Shown here one piece after another: positions 37,963 to 49,848 of a stretch of 58,173 nt of DNA (position 1 is its first letter; every line of letters starts with the position of its first letter). This DNA is from Phaeoceros laevis (Eukaryota > Anthocerotophyta > Anthocerotopsida > Notothyladales): NCBI GenBank assembly GCA_049999765.1, contig JBNGIQ010009468.1, positions 273,377 to 331,549 of the forward strand. Direction: 5' to 3'. A program made the translations under genes and the position numbers. Under the pieces are notes generated by a model. The model did no database searches and was not told the origin of the DNA. It worked only from the letters and a program-made list of their open reading frames with translations.

Positions 37963-39880
37963 AAAATTGGAAGGGATGAACTGGGAGGAAAATAACAGTT
38001 GAAGCTAGAGTTATTGTTTGCCTTGACATTCAGACCACTCGATCGGGTAAGACAATGAACCCATGAAAAGACAAAAAAGATGCAGGTGAACAAGTTGTTT
38101 TGGCACTTATTAGCAAATGTCATGGGAAAAGGCTGGAGAGTATATGCTTATCCGAGTGGAATCATCCATACCGATGTAAGCTTTACGATGGCGGACATCA
38201 AGACTTAATTTGTCGTAGCAGTCAGGGGGGTTGAAACTACTGGAAATTTCGGGGTTCCCCACGAAAACCAGGCCCACTGCGCTCCGTTTCCTTGTTCAGT
38301 TTGGGATAGGCCTCCACGTGGTCGGTGGTGGTTGGCATGTGGGTTGCTTGGTGGGTGGAGTCCTACGGACGATTTAGGGCTGCTTGGTGGATGGACGCTT
38401 TAGGGCTGCCTCCTGTATCTGGTCTGCCTACTTAAAGTGTCTTCGTGAAGGGCAGGGATGTCCATTGTCTTTGATGCAAGGTGGAGTTGCAGGTGAATTG
38501 CGACGAGCTTGGGCACAGCACACCCTCTGCCCGGCAAAGTCCCACATGGCGGGCTTGGTTTTGTTGCCGGCCTGGAACAGTACTGATGGGGTCCTACTCT
38601 ATTGCTTCTGTTGACCAGCGAAGTGATTCAAGAAGCAGCCAGTTGGGGTTTTGCCAGGCAGATGGAGTACTGTGCCCTTTATGATGTGAATCTGCGCTGC
38701 TACGTGTGATGTCGTTTCGAGGGGAGACCTGGTGGATCTGGTTCTGCATGTCCAGGAAAGTTCTGTCTTATCTCCGTAAATTTCGTAGAGGGTTTTCTCC
38801 CTGACCTTTTCCCTTAGTCTGTCCTGGGCAAGACCTGGTGGATCTGGTTCTGCGTGACCAGGAAAGACCAGTCCTTCGTAACTACATAGATTTTACAGAT
38901 TCTCGGTCCCCCTTTTTTCGATGCAAGTCTGTCCCGAGCAAGACCCGCTGGATCTGGTGCTGCGTTGGCAGGGGCTTTCGATTCTTGTAGGTGGAGTGTT
39001 CGGCAACGGAGACTATTGTATCCTCAGTGTGCGTTTGCAAGTCCTTGTCCTGATCCGCCGGCTGTACCTATCAAGAGGTTGCCTATTTTGATTAGCCATT
39101 ATCGGAGCTAGTTCTATGATTACCATAGAATAGTCCAGATCGCCTCTCTTGAAAATTTTTTCGTCACTCTTCCAGCACTTTTGTGTTGGCAAAAGAAGTG
39201 GGTGATTACTCTACATGTTTGCTACCAGACCACATTTGTGTATGATCCAACCAGTACCGTTTTACCACTATACATGGTCATGGTTATTCCCTCTTCACTC
39301 GTGAAGTTAAACGGTACATAGCAATCTCCATTGAAGCCCTAAATGACACACCGTACATATTGAGCTTCCGTTTCGCGGCACCCTTGTCTGTTCTCGGCCC
39401 GCTTTGGAAGAAATGCACGAGGAAGAATGCCGCTTTTATTTAGTATGAATCCTGCAAATAGGTATGAAACCCGATCAATGGAGATACAGTAGATTAACCC
39501 ACGATAGGTATTTGTGAAGCTGTCATCTAGAGGTTAATGACCTGTAGGTCTGTACGAAATGATGCTCCTACATTCCGAAAGCAGAGTATGGACTCTGGAG
39601 TGTAGTCATCAGTATCAGGCTTCGTGTCTGTGTGAGCGCTCCGATGCGGTTTCCGCCACCCGCCAAATGTAAAATGGCTTAGTCTAGTACTTGACATATT
39701 TGCAAATCGACCAAGTATGCTATTGAAGTGTGTAAAGCGGGCACTACCTTTCCACCACTGAACATGGCCGTTCCCATGAGCTGATCATCCTCTATTACGT
39801 GTATGTCAACAGGCCTACGAAATGAAGATAACATGTTCGATAGTTCGATACGAGCAGAGTATGTAAGGTCTACTCCGATA
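37963..39880. other. Convergent intergenic region with tandem repeats
   Basis: 1.9 kb between converging genes. Apart from the repeat array at 38724-38975 and short echoes (TTAGGGCTGC twice near 38370-38410) nothing is supported. Frames at 38384-38614 have no family resemblance. Confidence 0.5.
38724..38975. repeat. Three diverged ~105-bp tandem repeats
   Basis: Cores at 38724-38760, 38829-38866 and 38939-38975 share AGACCTGGTGGATCTGGTTC, then TGCGT and CAGGAAAG, with increasing change in the third. The intervening pieces also match loosely (AGTCTGTCC before copies 2 and 3). Period about 105-110 bases. Confidence 0.8.
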
Positions 39881-42057
39881 TCAGGCTTCTGCTCTAAATG
39901 CTATGGATCTGAAGAAATCGATTATGTTATCATACAAGTCAGCTTTTGCCCGGATGCTGAGAATGAAGTCGATGTGGCCATAGTCCTCCGCATAAACAAG
40001 CTTCGGCAGAGACGGTAACTCATTAATGGTGCGTAGTATGTCGATAGGATCAGCGAGGGCATCATTTCCGCCATATGCCATCCACATAGGGAACGATTTG
40101 GGAACGAGCGACAAATCATAATCAGGTGGAGACCAGCTGTAGTAATGCTTCAGATTCCCAAGCCATCCATAGTCATACTTCCTGAATTCTCCCTTTCGCA
40201 CCACTGCAACATCACAGCAATAAGAATCCGCACCCAAGTGCCTAGTAGAAAAAACAGAGCCTCGAACAAACGTGCAACGCAGTTTCCAGAGCTGAACAAA
40301 CTCCAGCATAAACAAACCGTAGCAGCTTTGGGTACTCACTCTGAGCTAGGTGCTCCATGTTTTTCAAAGATGTGGAGTGTGGTTCATACTGCAGATAGTA
40401 GGGTATTCTGGTGCTGTTGAAACAACAGTTGGGACCTGAGGGACAACCAGGCTGACAAACTTTATAAAATGCTCTGAATGATCTCCGTCACACTGCAGAG
40501 ACAACTCGGCAAGAACTGTTCATCAAATATTTCTTGTAACTCAGAAGGGGAGCAACGTGGGACAGAACCATACCTGTGATTGCAGTTAAGAAGTCTCCAC
40601 ATTCGACGTCCATGTTCATGCAAACCATATCTACAAGCTGCACAGCCAAATCACTGCCGGAGGCCAGGAATGCATGAAGTGAGAAGGTTAGACTGTAAAT
40701 TGCTTAGATCATTGCGAACATTTAGATAAGGATCCTGTGCTAAGAGACTACCTGCGCAAACTGAATTCTGCTAATCCCATTCGTTTTACAAGCTGCAGAA
40801 GGCAAACATTAGCCTTGGATAAGTCTCCACCCTGTATGGATTATCTGCCGTTGCAATAGTTAAAAAACCAATGCCAGTTTGTGTCACACCTTGTCAATGT
40901 ACATATGCGCAGCATTACTGCAAAATTTCGAGGTGATGTGGTCAAGGTATGATATAGGACTTAGTAGTGCTGCTGCCGACACAAATTCTGCCAGTTTGGT
41001 GTCAGTGAATGCAGCTAGTGCCATAATTGTTCCCTGGCAGGACGAGGCTTAAAGGTCAGTCAGAGGTGTAACTTTCAGGTATGCTATGTCTGAAAAGCAC
41101 CCACAACGAGTATTGCTACCTGTGAATGTCCAACATAGTAGACTCGTGAGCCTGTTGTTTCACATACAAATTGAAGCGCTGCTGGAAGGTCATAGCCTGC
41201 AAGCTCGTCCCAGCTCCAGTCCCAGAATTCCTGCACACAGTGTTGGATCTTTAACACCATGGTCCTGCCGTAGTACCAGAACTGAAAAACAGATTACACT
41301 GATGGAGCCCCTCAGTGTACCTCAAAGCCAAATAGAAGCCACAAGTAACTTAAAAACAACACTGATTCGATGGTTCAGCGAACATGCCCCATCTTTTGTG
41401 GTCAAGGAGGTATGGCCATGGCTCCACCGAGTGCCCCGACTGTTGCCGATCCAAACATCAAATCCCGCATCAGCCAAGATGAATCCTAAAGACTGGTCTG
41501 GTTGATTGAGTACCCAGCAATCACCTCCCTGCGAAGCAAAACACACCAATCAATGTTGCAGGTCACACATGAGACTTGAGAACAAAAATATCACAGTAGC
41601 CAGTATCTAAATAACCTGAAGCAGCCCATGTTGCAGAAAGACTGGCTGCCTCGGTGTGGTATGATCTTTCAACCCTCCACGGCCATAAGGAATCCGTTGA
41701 AGCCCAAGCAAGAACCCATCCTCTGTAGGAACCTGTTCAATTTTTTTCTCCACATTACCAAATTTGCACAAACGTAAAAGTAAAATGCAGGATTACTGCT
41801 TCTAGAGGTAAGCGCGATAGCTGCGCTCATTCTTAGGCACACACAACAAGGACATGCACCGCAAGTTGCTTGAGTACGTGGAGGAAGAACAAACTTACAG
41901 TGTATTCAAAGCACGGGTAGCCGTAGCCAAGCACCAAAGCGGAACACATATCTACAGGTTCAACTTGCGGAAGCGCCAGTACTTGCTCAGCTATCGCCGA
42001 TAAAGCGATACTGAGAAGAAGGGTAGCCAACAAAGCTACAGAGGAAAAAGCATCCAT
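39881..42057 (-). CDS. Triacylglycerol lipase, acid-lipase (LIP1) type
   Basis: Secreted or vacuolar alpha/beta hydrolase that cleaves acylglycerols or steryl esters. Nine exons: 42057-41899, 41732-41616, 41528-41388, 41230-41120, 41033-40890, 40792-40752, 40653-40574, 40435-40340, 40203-39881, giving 403 residues, the family size. A signal peptide (1-24, [19 protein letters not shown]) is followed by the lid/N-domain ([38 protein letters not shown]). The nucleophile Ser lies in GHSQG, split by intron 4; the Asp is in [10 protein letters not shown] and the His in YGHIDF. Cys-rich NCCFNSTR is present. Intron 3 fits only if it starts with GC (41387-41386) after GGG, which restores the family spacing before [10 protein letters not shown]. 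Confidence 0.92.
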
Positions 42058-42419
42058 CTCGCAAAATTCTCGACTCCTGCATCCAGCGATTCAATCCTCA
42101 GTAGAGCACAACAAGCTCAGTCAGCAAGGGGAACTAAAATTGGCCAGCAATTGCGAAGCAGACATCCTCTCATTTGCTCATACGTTCCGCTGCTATATGT
42201 CAATTATCTGCCTGGACGGAACTTTTTGCCTCCGCAACTCCCAATTCTGCTCGATGCTGTGGAGCTTGAGGCGATGTTGATCCTGCGTGAGTCATGCTCA
42301 GCGACGGTTTCATGCAGATTCCTCTGCCAGCAGCACCAATTGGAGGCATTTGAGAGCTGCTTGCCCAAAAGCACACGTCCTCCTACGTGTCATTGGATTT
42401 TCCAACCGCGATTCCCGCT
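42058..42419. other. Upstream region of the lipase gene
   Basis: 362 bases upstream of the lipase ATG, shared with the uncertain plus-strand candidate that follows. Nothing recognisable. Confidence 0.4.
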
Positions 42420-43148
42420 ATGGTACAAGACCTAGAGTTAAAGGCGTCTGCAGCCAAATATGGGGACGTGCGTCCATCTCCCTCTAAACGTCCCGCCATC
42501 GTCGGAGGTGCTCTTTATTGCTATCCCTAAGCCCGGACAGCTGTGGGGGAGGGAGAAACTCCAGACGCCGAGTCCCCTTCTCTGGCACTACCTCTCGAAG
42601 CGGAAAATCCTGATGAGACCGCGGACGCAAGGGCGCATATCCCCTCCGTGGAGCATGTCTTTCAAATTTCCACTGTGACAGAAGCACATCCGCCGGAAAA
42701 TCTCAGTAGACTATCGCCAAATGGGTGGAGCACTTCCAAGAAGTCGAATGGAAGTGGTTGAGTGGCTGTGAAGATTCCTCTGGCCTTCTCTCTCGCCGGA
42801 TTCTCCCCGACCGCTCTGCCGTGCAACAGGAGATTGACGGAGAGTGAATGGCAGGAGCACGTCCGCAGAATCATCAGCCTAAAGGAGGCGATGGAGATAG
42901 TGAGCGGAGAAGTCATCAGCCTGCGGGGTACCCTAGCTCATCTGGAGCATGCGCAGCGACATACTGAGCTCCAGCAGCTGCAAACGGAAGGGGAGCAGCT
43001 CCGCAGGGTTCTGAGAAGAAGTGGGGAGATGGAAGTGGCCAATGTCGATGGCAGCACCCCAGCAGGTTATGAGAAAGTTCACGGACCTGCTGTCGAGGGA
43101 GCTGCTCTGGAGGAAGAGGCATCAGTCACCCGCGGCACGACTTCGTAG
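42420..43148 (+). CDS. Uncertain coiled-coil coding candidate
   Basis: One reading frame runs from an ATG at 42420 to a stop at 43148, broken only by a TAA at 42528-42530 and a TGA at 42759-42761. The start (MVQDLELKASAAKYGDVRPS) and the acidic stretch from 42541 look protein-like, and 42800-43030 encodes a heptad-patterned coiled coil (ISLKEAMEIVSGEVISLRG, then ELQQLQTEGEQLRRVL). A 33-base GT-AG segment (42508-42540) would remove the first stop, but that is below the usual intron size. More open segments follow to about 43550 (CDVANIYYIYKEQL; RYLEGVANKHSERANKKARR). It is either a real gene with unresolved introns or a decayed one; no family recognised. Confidence 0.35.
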
Positions 43149-43586
43149 AAGGCGTGGAAGGTGCAGCCGTTGCATGACATGAGGGAGCCTGCAGTGGCAA
43201 CCCTGGCGCGAGGAAGCGGCTGCCCTGGAAGACCGGGATGGGGTTTTTGGAAGCAAGAACTGGAATACCGTTCTTAAACACTCGGAAGTTCCTAGCCACA
43301 GTGATAGACAAAGAGGTGGAAGTCCAGCAACTGTGCGATGTTGCAAACATTTACTACATCTACAAGGAGCAGCTGAACAATGTGAGGGACTCTGGGTAGC
43401 TCGCTTCCCTTCTCCTTCTTTACATCTCAACCGCCGGTACTTGGAGGGTGTGGCAAACAAACATTCAGAGCGGGCTAATAAGAAGGCTCGTAGGCTGTTG
43501 ACGATCAAGTTCGGAGATCCTCCAATGTTCTTCGCGGCATTACATGAAGACACGCGTTTTCAAAAAATAAAGATGGTTCATTTTCA

Positions 43587-46500
43587 TCAAGGCAGTGGTA
43601 CTATCTTGGCCAGCTTGGAAAGCTTCACAGCAACGGCGCTCCGAACAGAGTGCTCGCCGTCCAGCCACTGAAACGAGCCGAACGAGTAATCCCAGACGTC
43701 GGGGTTCAAGGTGTCCTCCGCAGCCAGATCCACTGTGAAGGAAAGCTGCTCGCCGATACTGGTGAAGCTCAGCATGGGCGGTGTGAAGGTCAAGTTGACC
43801 CCCTGCGGGTTGGTCCACACGACGGTGTAGTTCACTGCCGCAGCAGGTCCGACGTTGGTCAGTGTCCTCACCACGGATTCCATGACGACGAGGTGCGGCA
43901 CGCTGATGGTGGGGTAATTGAGGTCCAGGATCCTGCGGGGCGGACCGGCGCAGGGGGCGGGGTTGCCGGTGAGGTAGGCGATGGCCGTCTTGTTCATGGG
44001 GTAGGCGGTGCACATGAACTGCTCGTAGTCTGCGGGAGTGATGTCGTACACCAGTCCGGGGTTTGCTGCTGCCTGAGGGTTGATCATCCCGGCGCCGAAT
44101 TCGAAAGGATTGCCGCCTGCTCCTGTGAACTCGGGGATGGTTACGTCGCCGGCGTTATCGTCCTGTGTGGCTGCATACAGCAGGAGGTGAACTCGGGGTC
44201 ACCCAGGGTGGCTGTAGAGGCAGAAACGAAGTGCAGGGTTGAAGGGGTCGCACCTGTTGTCATGAGAGCCGACTTGATGGCCGCGGGGCTCCAGTCCCGG
44301 TGTAATGCTTTGATGAGCGCAGCAATGCCTGCGACGTGGGGAGCAGCCAGCGAGGTTCCAGATAGGATGTTGAACTCTTCGGAGGCAAAGTCAGACCCAG
44401 GGGTGAGAATGGAAGGTCTCAGTGGCGTCCATGCGGCGAGGATGTAGACTCCAGGAGCTGTCAGATCGGGCTGCAGAAGACCGTATGTTAGAGGTAGATA
44501 CCTCTCTGCACACTGGTGGCCAAATCCGATGAAAGACGGTTTGGGTTGTCAGTGATCACATACCTTGAGAATCTCGTCTTCCATCGGATTTGGCCCGCGA
44601 GGAGAAAACTCAGGTATGACAGGAGCCGGAGAGAAGTTGAGCTTTGTTACTGTTTCCATAGTTGCCACCGGTTGCCTGGAGGCAAAACACAAAACAGATT
44701 AGGTTGGTGAAACCCATCCCAGGCCCAGGTGTTGATGGAAGGGAAACAAAAATTCAAGAAGAGGAGAGAGGGGAGGGGAGGGGCTAACATGCTTGCTTGA
44801 ATGTATAGGAGAATCACAGCTGCCGCTTGTATGGAAACTACGCAGACACCAATGTCGACATCGAAGTAGTTGTTGAAGTTGGGCGAGTCAGTGGGTAGAA
44901 TCACTCCAACAGCCCCGGCTAGTGCGGGGCCAGTAAGGTTTTGAAGGAAGTAGTCGTCCTCTGTGCACAGCACGATGGTCCCAGTCACTTTTGCTGGATC
45001 CAGAGTACCCGGAGTGCCGCAACTTCCTCTGCCAAGAAACAACCCCATGATCAGGCTGGTTTGTAAACGAAGTTCCATCCACAGGGTGCTTAGTCTCTAG
45101 TATGTGCACTCACCCCTGGCCACTAGCATATGGAGTGGAGGTGTATCCAGCGGCTCCAGCATACACGAGAGGGACAGACGATATGTTGAGATCACTTATT
45201 ATGGTAATGGAGCTCTACAACAGAAAAACTGAGGTCAGTTATTGCTGCCGTTAAAGCAAATGCAATGCATCTTTATCCCCTGTACAAAACTTGTTTCTTA
45301 CCTCAAAGACTGTTCCATCTCCAAGCATGAGGGTTGTCGGAAACTGCCGGTCTATGGTGTTGGCAGCAACAGTGGTCACCCAGGGAGGCACATTGACCAC
45401 TGACCCATAGTCAGGCCCCAAGTTCCCTCCTGCAATTGCCACAAAGATGCCTCTCTGCATAGCATGGTAGGCTCCGATTGATACAGCATCCACCAGGTAC
45501 TCTATTTGGCTGGAGCCATATAAAGAGAGGGAGAGGATATCCACACCATCCAGGAAGGCGTCATCAAATGCTGCAAGTATGTCGGCATCCGAGCATCCGG
45601 CTAATACTTCGCTGGTGACCCAGCAGACCTGCAAACAGTGCTATTGAGCAACTCGCTTCATTTGGAACCTGCTACCTTGAACATAACAGCAGCTCACAGA
45701 TTTACCTTGTAGACAGCGATGTGTGCCATAGGAGCACCCCCTCTTGCATCTCCAAAGGCTAGTCCATTCAGACTGGCCCCTTGCACCAATGTCCCTGCTG
45801 CAATAGAGGCAACCATGGAGCCATGGCCTGTCTCGTCCCGAGCTGACAAGACAGATCCCATCACATTGTCATGCTCCGCTCGGAAGCCATTGTAGTAGTA
45901 TCTTGCACCCACCACTTTACTGCTCATCCACCCACACCAAAAAGAACCAGTTAGAAAGATCTGCCCACACAATTTGAAAGCAAGACACAGCTATCAATTT
46001 ACAAATGCGCACACCCACTTGTTGCATGTACCGACATTGAACTGTTCCCCGACCTGACAGACTCCTTGCCAGTAAGGCGGGGGCGGAGGCATGCCCTCAG
46101 GTGAGAAGCTTCTTGCCTCAGGCCATATTCCTGAAGTGCTCACAAGGTAGATACTATCAGCGACTTCATCATGCGGGATTTCCTATAAACAGCAGGATTT
46201 TTAGGAGAGCTAGGGAGCCTACAGCCATGGTGCGGTTAACTATCGTACCACTATCAAGCAGGCCGATGACAACGCCTTTGCCGAATTCGGATAACAGCCA
46301 AGTTCCGGCAGGAGCAAGGGGGTCCAATCCGAGAAAGCTGTAGGATCGGGTGGTGGCAAGCTGTCGTACATGGCTGGGGAAGACAGACACAACCTCGGGC
46401 ATGTCTGGCAACGGAGCAGTCTGGATTAGCAAAGCTGACTCGTGAATGGCTGTAAACGAGTCTCAGATTTCAAAACAGCACAAGTAGCGCCGGCAAATAC

Positions 46501-47008
46501 CAGAAAGAGCTTCAACCTCTTCATCCGACAGGGAGGCTGCAAATCCGTTAAATCCTGCACTGTAGCTGTAGTGCACTCTATCCCCACACTCCTCGTGGCT
46601 CCTGCAGATGCACGGGTCCACAATGCTCCCCGCCTTGATTTACATCTCCAAGTCAAGACCCAGCCTTGGTTAAGCAGCAGGAGAAGAGAGCTTACACTCC
46701 CAGGGCGGTGCTAAGCGTTTGCAGGTGCACATGTCTGGCTTGGTGGCTAAGCAGATCTGGAATCTTCTCGCCCATGTATACAATGTGCAGCTGTGAGCCC
46801 GCAAAGAGTCAATCAGTCCGAGGTCTTCTCGCAAGGTAAACTCGTGAGCTCTCAAGCACAGCCTAACAGCAGCCTCTTTTACCTTCTTGGTTTGACCTCG
46901 GGCGGTGGATCCATTGAGAAGCAGGCACAGCAGCAGCAGCGCACAGGAGAAGTGCAGGCGCCTTCTCCTCGGCTTGCAAACATCTAGCCACCATTTCCTG
47001 AGCAGCAT
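43587..47008 (-). CDS. Subtilisin-like serine protease (plant SBT), tandem copy 1
   Basis: Secreted S8 peptidase. Twelve exons: 47008-46883, 46790-46696, 46601-46501, 46434-46249, 46130-46019, 45919-45706, 45628-45302, 45214-45114, 45028-44789, 44675-44564, 44470-44254, 44170-43587, giving 804 residues. A hydrophobic signal segment (about 20-32) follows an unusually basic N-terminus ([11 protein letters not shown]). Then the I9 propeptide ([25 protein letters not shown]). Catalytic Asp168 in GLLDSG, His239 in GHGSMVAS, oxyanion Asn347 in GGNLGPD, Ser578 in GTSLAAP. The PA insert lies between the His and Ser segments and a Fn3-like C-domain (DLNYPTISV) ends it. The His motif reads HGSM where most subtilases have HGTH, but the catalytic His is kept. 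The exon plan matches the copy at 49052-52540. Confidence 0.92.
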
Positions 47009-47610
47009 AGTGAAGAACGTTTGACACCACTGTCAAGTTCAGCCCGAATGCCGCCTCGCCCTCTCGCATTCAAACTTTCAGACTACCAATCCTTCACACA
47101 TCTTGAACAGCAGGCAACAGAAGCTTTCTACAAGTAAGGTGATCGAAAGTACTGCCAACCTGTCCTCGGGGCAGGTGCATTTGAAGATGCGCCTCAGAGA
47201 AAGTGCACAAAGTCTAGATTCGTGGACAATTTCGCTTGCCGAGGAGGAGGAAGGAGGCAACTCGAACGTCCTGTTAGACGGTATCGACTTGCGGGCCGCG
47301 GTTATGTGTAGCCTCAGTCACAACCCACTCTAGAAGAAGAAGACGAAGACGAGACTTCATGAGCTCTTAAGGCGCTCCCTCGTGGCTGCACATTAGGCCT
47401 TCAGTGTCCCGCTTTGTGAGGGATGTCGGATCGGTCGGCCTGCCTTAGGCTTAATGCTGTGGTTCTATTATTGGTGCGCGCCCGGGGCGTGAGCCCGGGA
47501 CGTACGGTGCCCCCGATAATTTGTGGATTACGCCGCGACCGCGGCCGCCACAACCGGCAAGAAGAGCGAGCGTTTTGCAACTTCAGCTTGTTTCTGGTGA
47601 GCATCCATCC
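47009..47610. promoter_or_regulatory. Shared upstream region of subtilase copy 1 (-) and methyltransferase (+)
   Basis: 602 bases between divergent starts. Near 47480 the strand is G/C-rich (GCGCGCCCGGGGCGTGAGCCCGGG, containing short CCCGGG palindromes). No further gene. Confidence 0.5.
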
Positions 47611-48889
47611 ATGGCCGCAATTGAAGAGCGGAGCATCCACCTCTACAGCAGCTCGCAGTCCATCCTTCTAGTTGGGGAGGGGGATTTTTCCTTTTCGTCA
47701 GATCTTGCAACTGCGTTTCGAAGGGCTCCCAACATTTTGGCGACCTCCCTTGACTCCAGACGTAAGCTTGCGATCCCGTTCTCCTTCATTTTGGAGCCTG
47801 CAGCTGGGAAGTGTTGGAGTCTTCTGTCTTAGAACTGTGGAGTCCTCTAGTTTCGAAAAATGTGAATTGCAGCATTCATGATCGGTATCGCCCATCAAAA
47901 CATTTCCCAATTCCTGGAGACAGAATTCGAAGGCAAGATTGACAGTGTCACATGATTTTAACCTTCAGGAGTGCTCGTTATGTCCGCTTTGCAGATGTGG
48001 TGGAGAAGAAATATCCGTTTGCCAGAAAAGCATTGAAGAACTTGGCGCAGTTGGGGGCTGCTATCCTACATGGTCTGGACGCAACAAAAATGCAGGTTCT
48101 GGGGGACAGGAGGTTCGACAGAATCATCTTCAATTTTCCCCACGCAGGAATAATGCTTGGTGGTGGAGAAACTAATCCCAGCATGGTCAGGTACGTGGAC
48201 TGCAATGGAAGGAATTGTGGGTGAATGTCCCCTCATCCAGGAGACTTTCTCAGCAACTTGTTTGCGCATTTGGCCTACGAGATTGCGAACTAAGACAGTC
48301 CTGCAAGCTTGCACTAAACCTATTTTGTGACATGCTTCCTGTCCCGATATGAATTTGCAGGGAAAACAGTGGTTTGATGCAGAAGTTCTTCCAGAATGCT
48401 GGAAACCGGCTCACTCCTGGTGGACAGATTCATGTAAATCACAAGCATGTGTTCCCGTACACCAGATGGAATCTGGAACAGCATGCTGCAGCTTGCGGGC
48501 TTGTGCTGCTACGCAAAGAGGCGTTCAATCTTGCGAAAATTAGGCTTGAGCTTCCAACATACTGCAATCGGCGAGGATATGGTAGAAGACCTAACCGCAC
48601 CTTTCCGGTCAAATGCGACACCTTCATCTTCATCAAACGAACTCATCATCTGGATCCTGCTCGTGAGTTCATATGCATTTATAAGCTCTGCAGCTTGTCA
48701 GGTTTCCATTTTCACCAATTGCAAGGAACTATTGGAGAATTTAGTCCTCTCTCTTGCATCCTCAACTGCATCACCTTCTTCTGTTTGCGAGCTAACCATT
48801 TGGTGCACATGTTGCAACAGCCAGCGCTTTTGAGTAAAACCAGGATTCAAGCCATCCTCAGCTCACAAATGGAGTCCCAAGATGTCTGA
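47611..48889 (+). CDS. DUF2431 protein, Bmt5-like 25S rRNA uridine-N3 methyltransferase
   Basis: Rossmann-fold SAM-dependent enzyme. Yeast Bmt5 makes m3U2634 in 25S rRNA; plant relatives are often called ferredoxin-fold anticodon-binding proteins. Exons 47611-47761, 47995-48190 and 48361-48889, about 291 residues. Motifs: ILLVGEGDFSFS (SAM motif I), ATSLDSR, ILHGLDATKM, FDRIIFNFPHAG (catalytic-region signature), NPSMVRENSGLMQKFFQNA, GGQIHVNHK, and the C-terminal YCNRRGYGRRPNRTFPVKC. The last ~70 codons after HHLDPAR do not resemble the family; a GTGAG donor at 48662 suggests a final intron, so the true C-terminus may be shorter or different. Nested between the two subtilases on the opposite strand. 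Confidence 0.85.
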
Positions 48890-49051
48890 AAGTTGAGCTG
48901 CGGCTTGAAGTTGGTTTATGCGAATTGCTTCGAGTCTGACAGTATTGAGCTACGAAGAATCCCAAGGCCGGCATCTGATCTATATTGCTGGCCGTGGAAG
49001 CTCTTCTTCTTTATTTCAGAAATGGTGCACAACTGACCAGTCACCAGCCAA

Positions 49052-49814
49052 TCAAGGGACGGACAAAACCACGGCCATCGCTAGCCTGCCGGGTTTGACG
49101 GCAACGGCGCTTCGGACGGAATGGACGCCGTCCGTCCACTCGACAGCTCCAAAAGTATAGACGTCGTAGCTCGCGTTCATCCCGACGTACACGTCCAGGT
49201 GCAGAGTGAAGCCGAGCTGCTGTCCGATGCCGGTGAAGCTCAGAACGGGCGGGACGACGGTCAGGTTGACGCCCGGGGGGTTGGTCACCAGGGCGGTGTA
49301 GTTGACGGCCGGTGCAGGGCCGACGTTGGTCAGCTTCCTCACCACCGACTCGTGGCCGACGAGGTGGGACACGCTGATGCTAGGGTAGTTGAGGTCCAGG
49401 ATGCGGGCACGAGGGGAGGAGGGGGAGCAGGCGGCGAGGTTGCCGGTGAGAGAGGCGATGGCGGTCTGGTTGAAGGGAGCCGCGGTGCACAGAAAGCTTT
49501 CGTAGTCTGCGGGAGCGATGTCGTACACCAGCCCGGGGTCTGCGGCTGCCACAGGGTTGATCATGCCGGCACCGAAGTTGAAGCGGGTGGTCGGTCCGTA
49601 TGGCGAAGAGATGGTGCGGTTGCCGGTGTTGTCCGCAACGATGGCTGCAGGCAGGGGCAGACGAGGAAGTGGTGAGTGAAATGCAGGAGGAAGGTGAAGG
49701 AAGGAGAGGATGAAATGGGAGAGGAGAGGAGGCTGCCGCACCTGTGGTCATGAGAGCAGACTTGATGGCGGCAGGGCTCCAGTCCCGGTGCAAGGATTTG
49801 AGGAGCGCAGCGAT

Positions 49815-49848
<34 letters not shown>

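Noticed and set aside
38724-38975. CRISPR-like array
   Set aside because: Units are long, diverged and few, without regular spacers, and the genome is eukaryotic.
42508-42540. A confident 33-base intron
   Set aside because: It fits GT-AG and frame, but its length is a multiple of three and far below normal plant introns, so it is listed only as a possibility.
43650-44447. 265-codon plus-strand open frame
   Set aside because: Exact antisense shadow of subtilase copy 1 exons 11-12, which carry clear S8 motifs; the GC-rich third positions keep the opposite strand open.
49121-49675. 184-codon plus-strand open frame
   Set aside because: Antisense shadow of the last exon of subtilase copy 2, equivalent to the shadow in copy 1.
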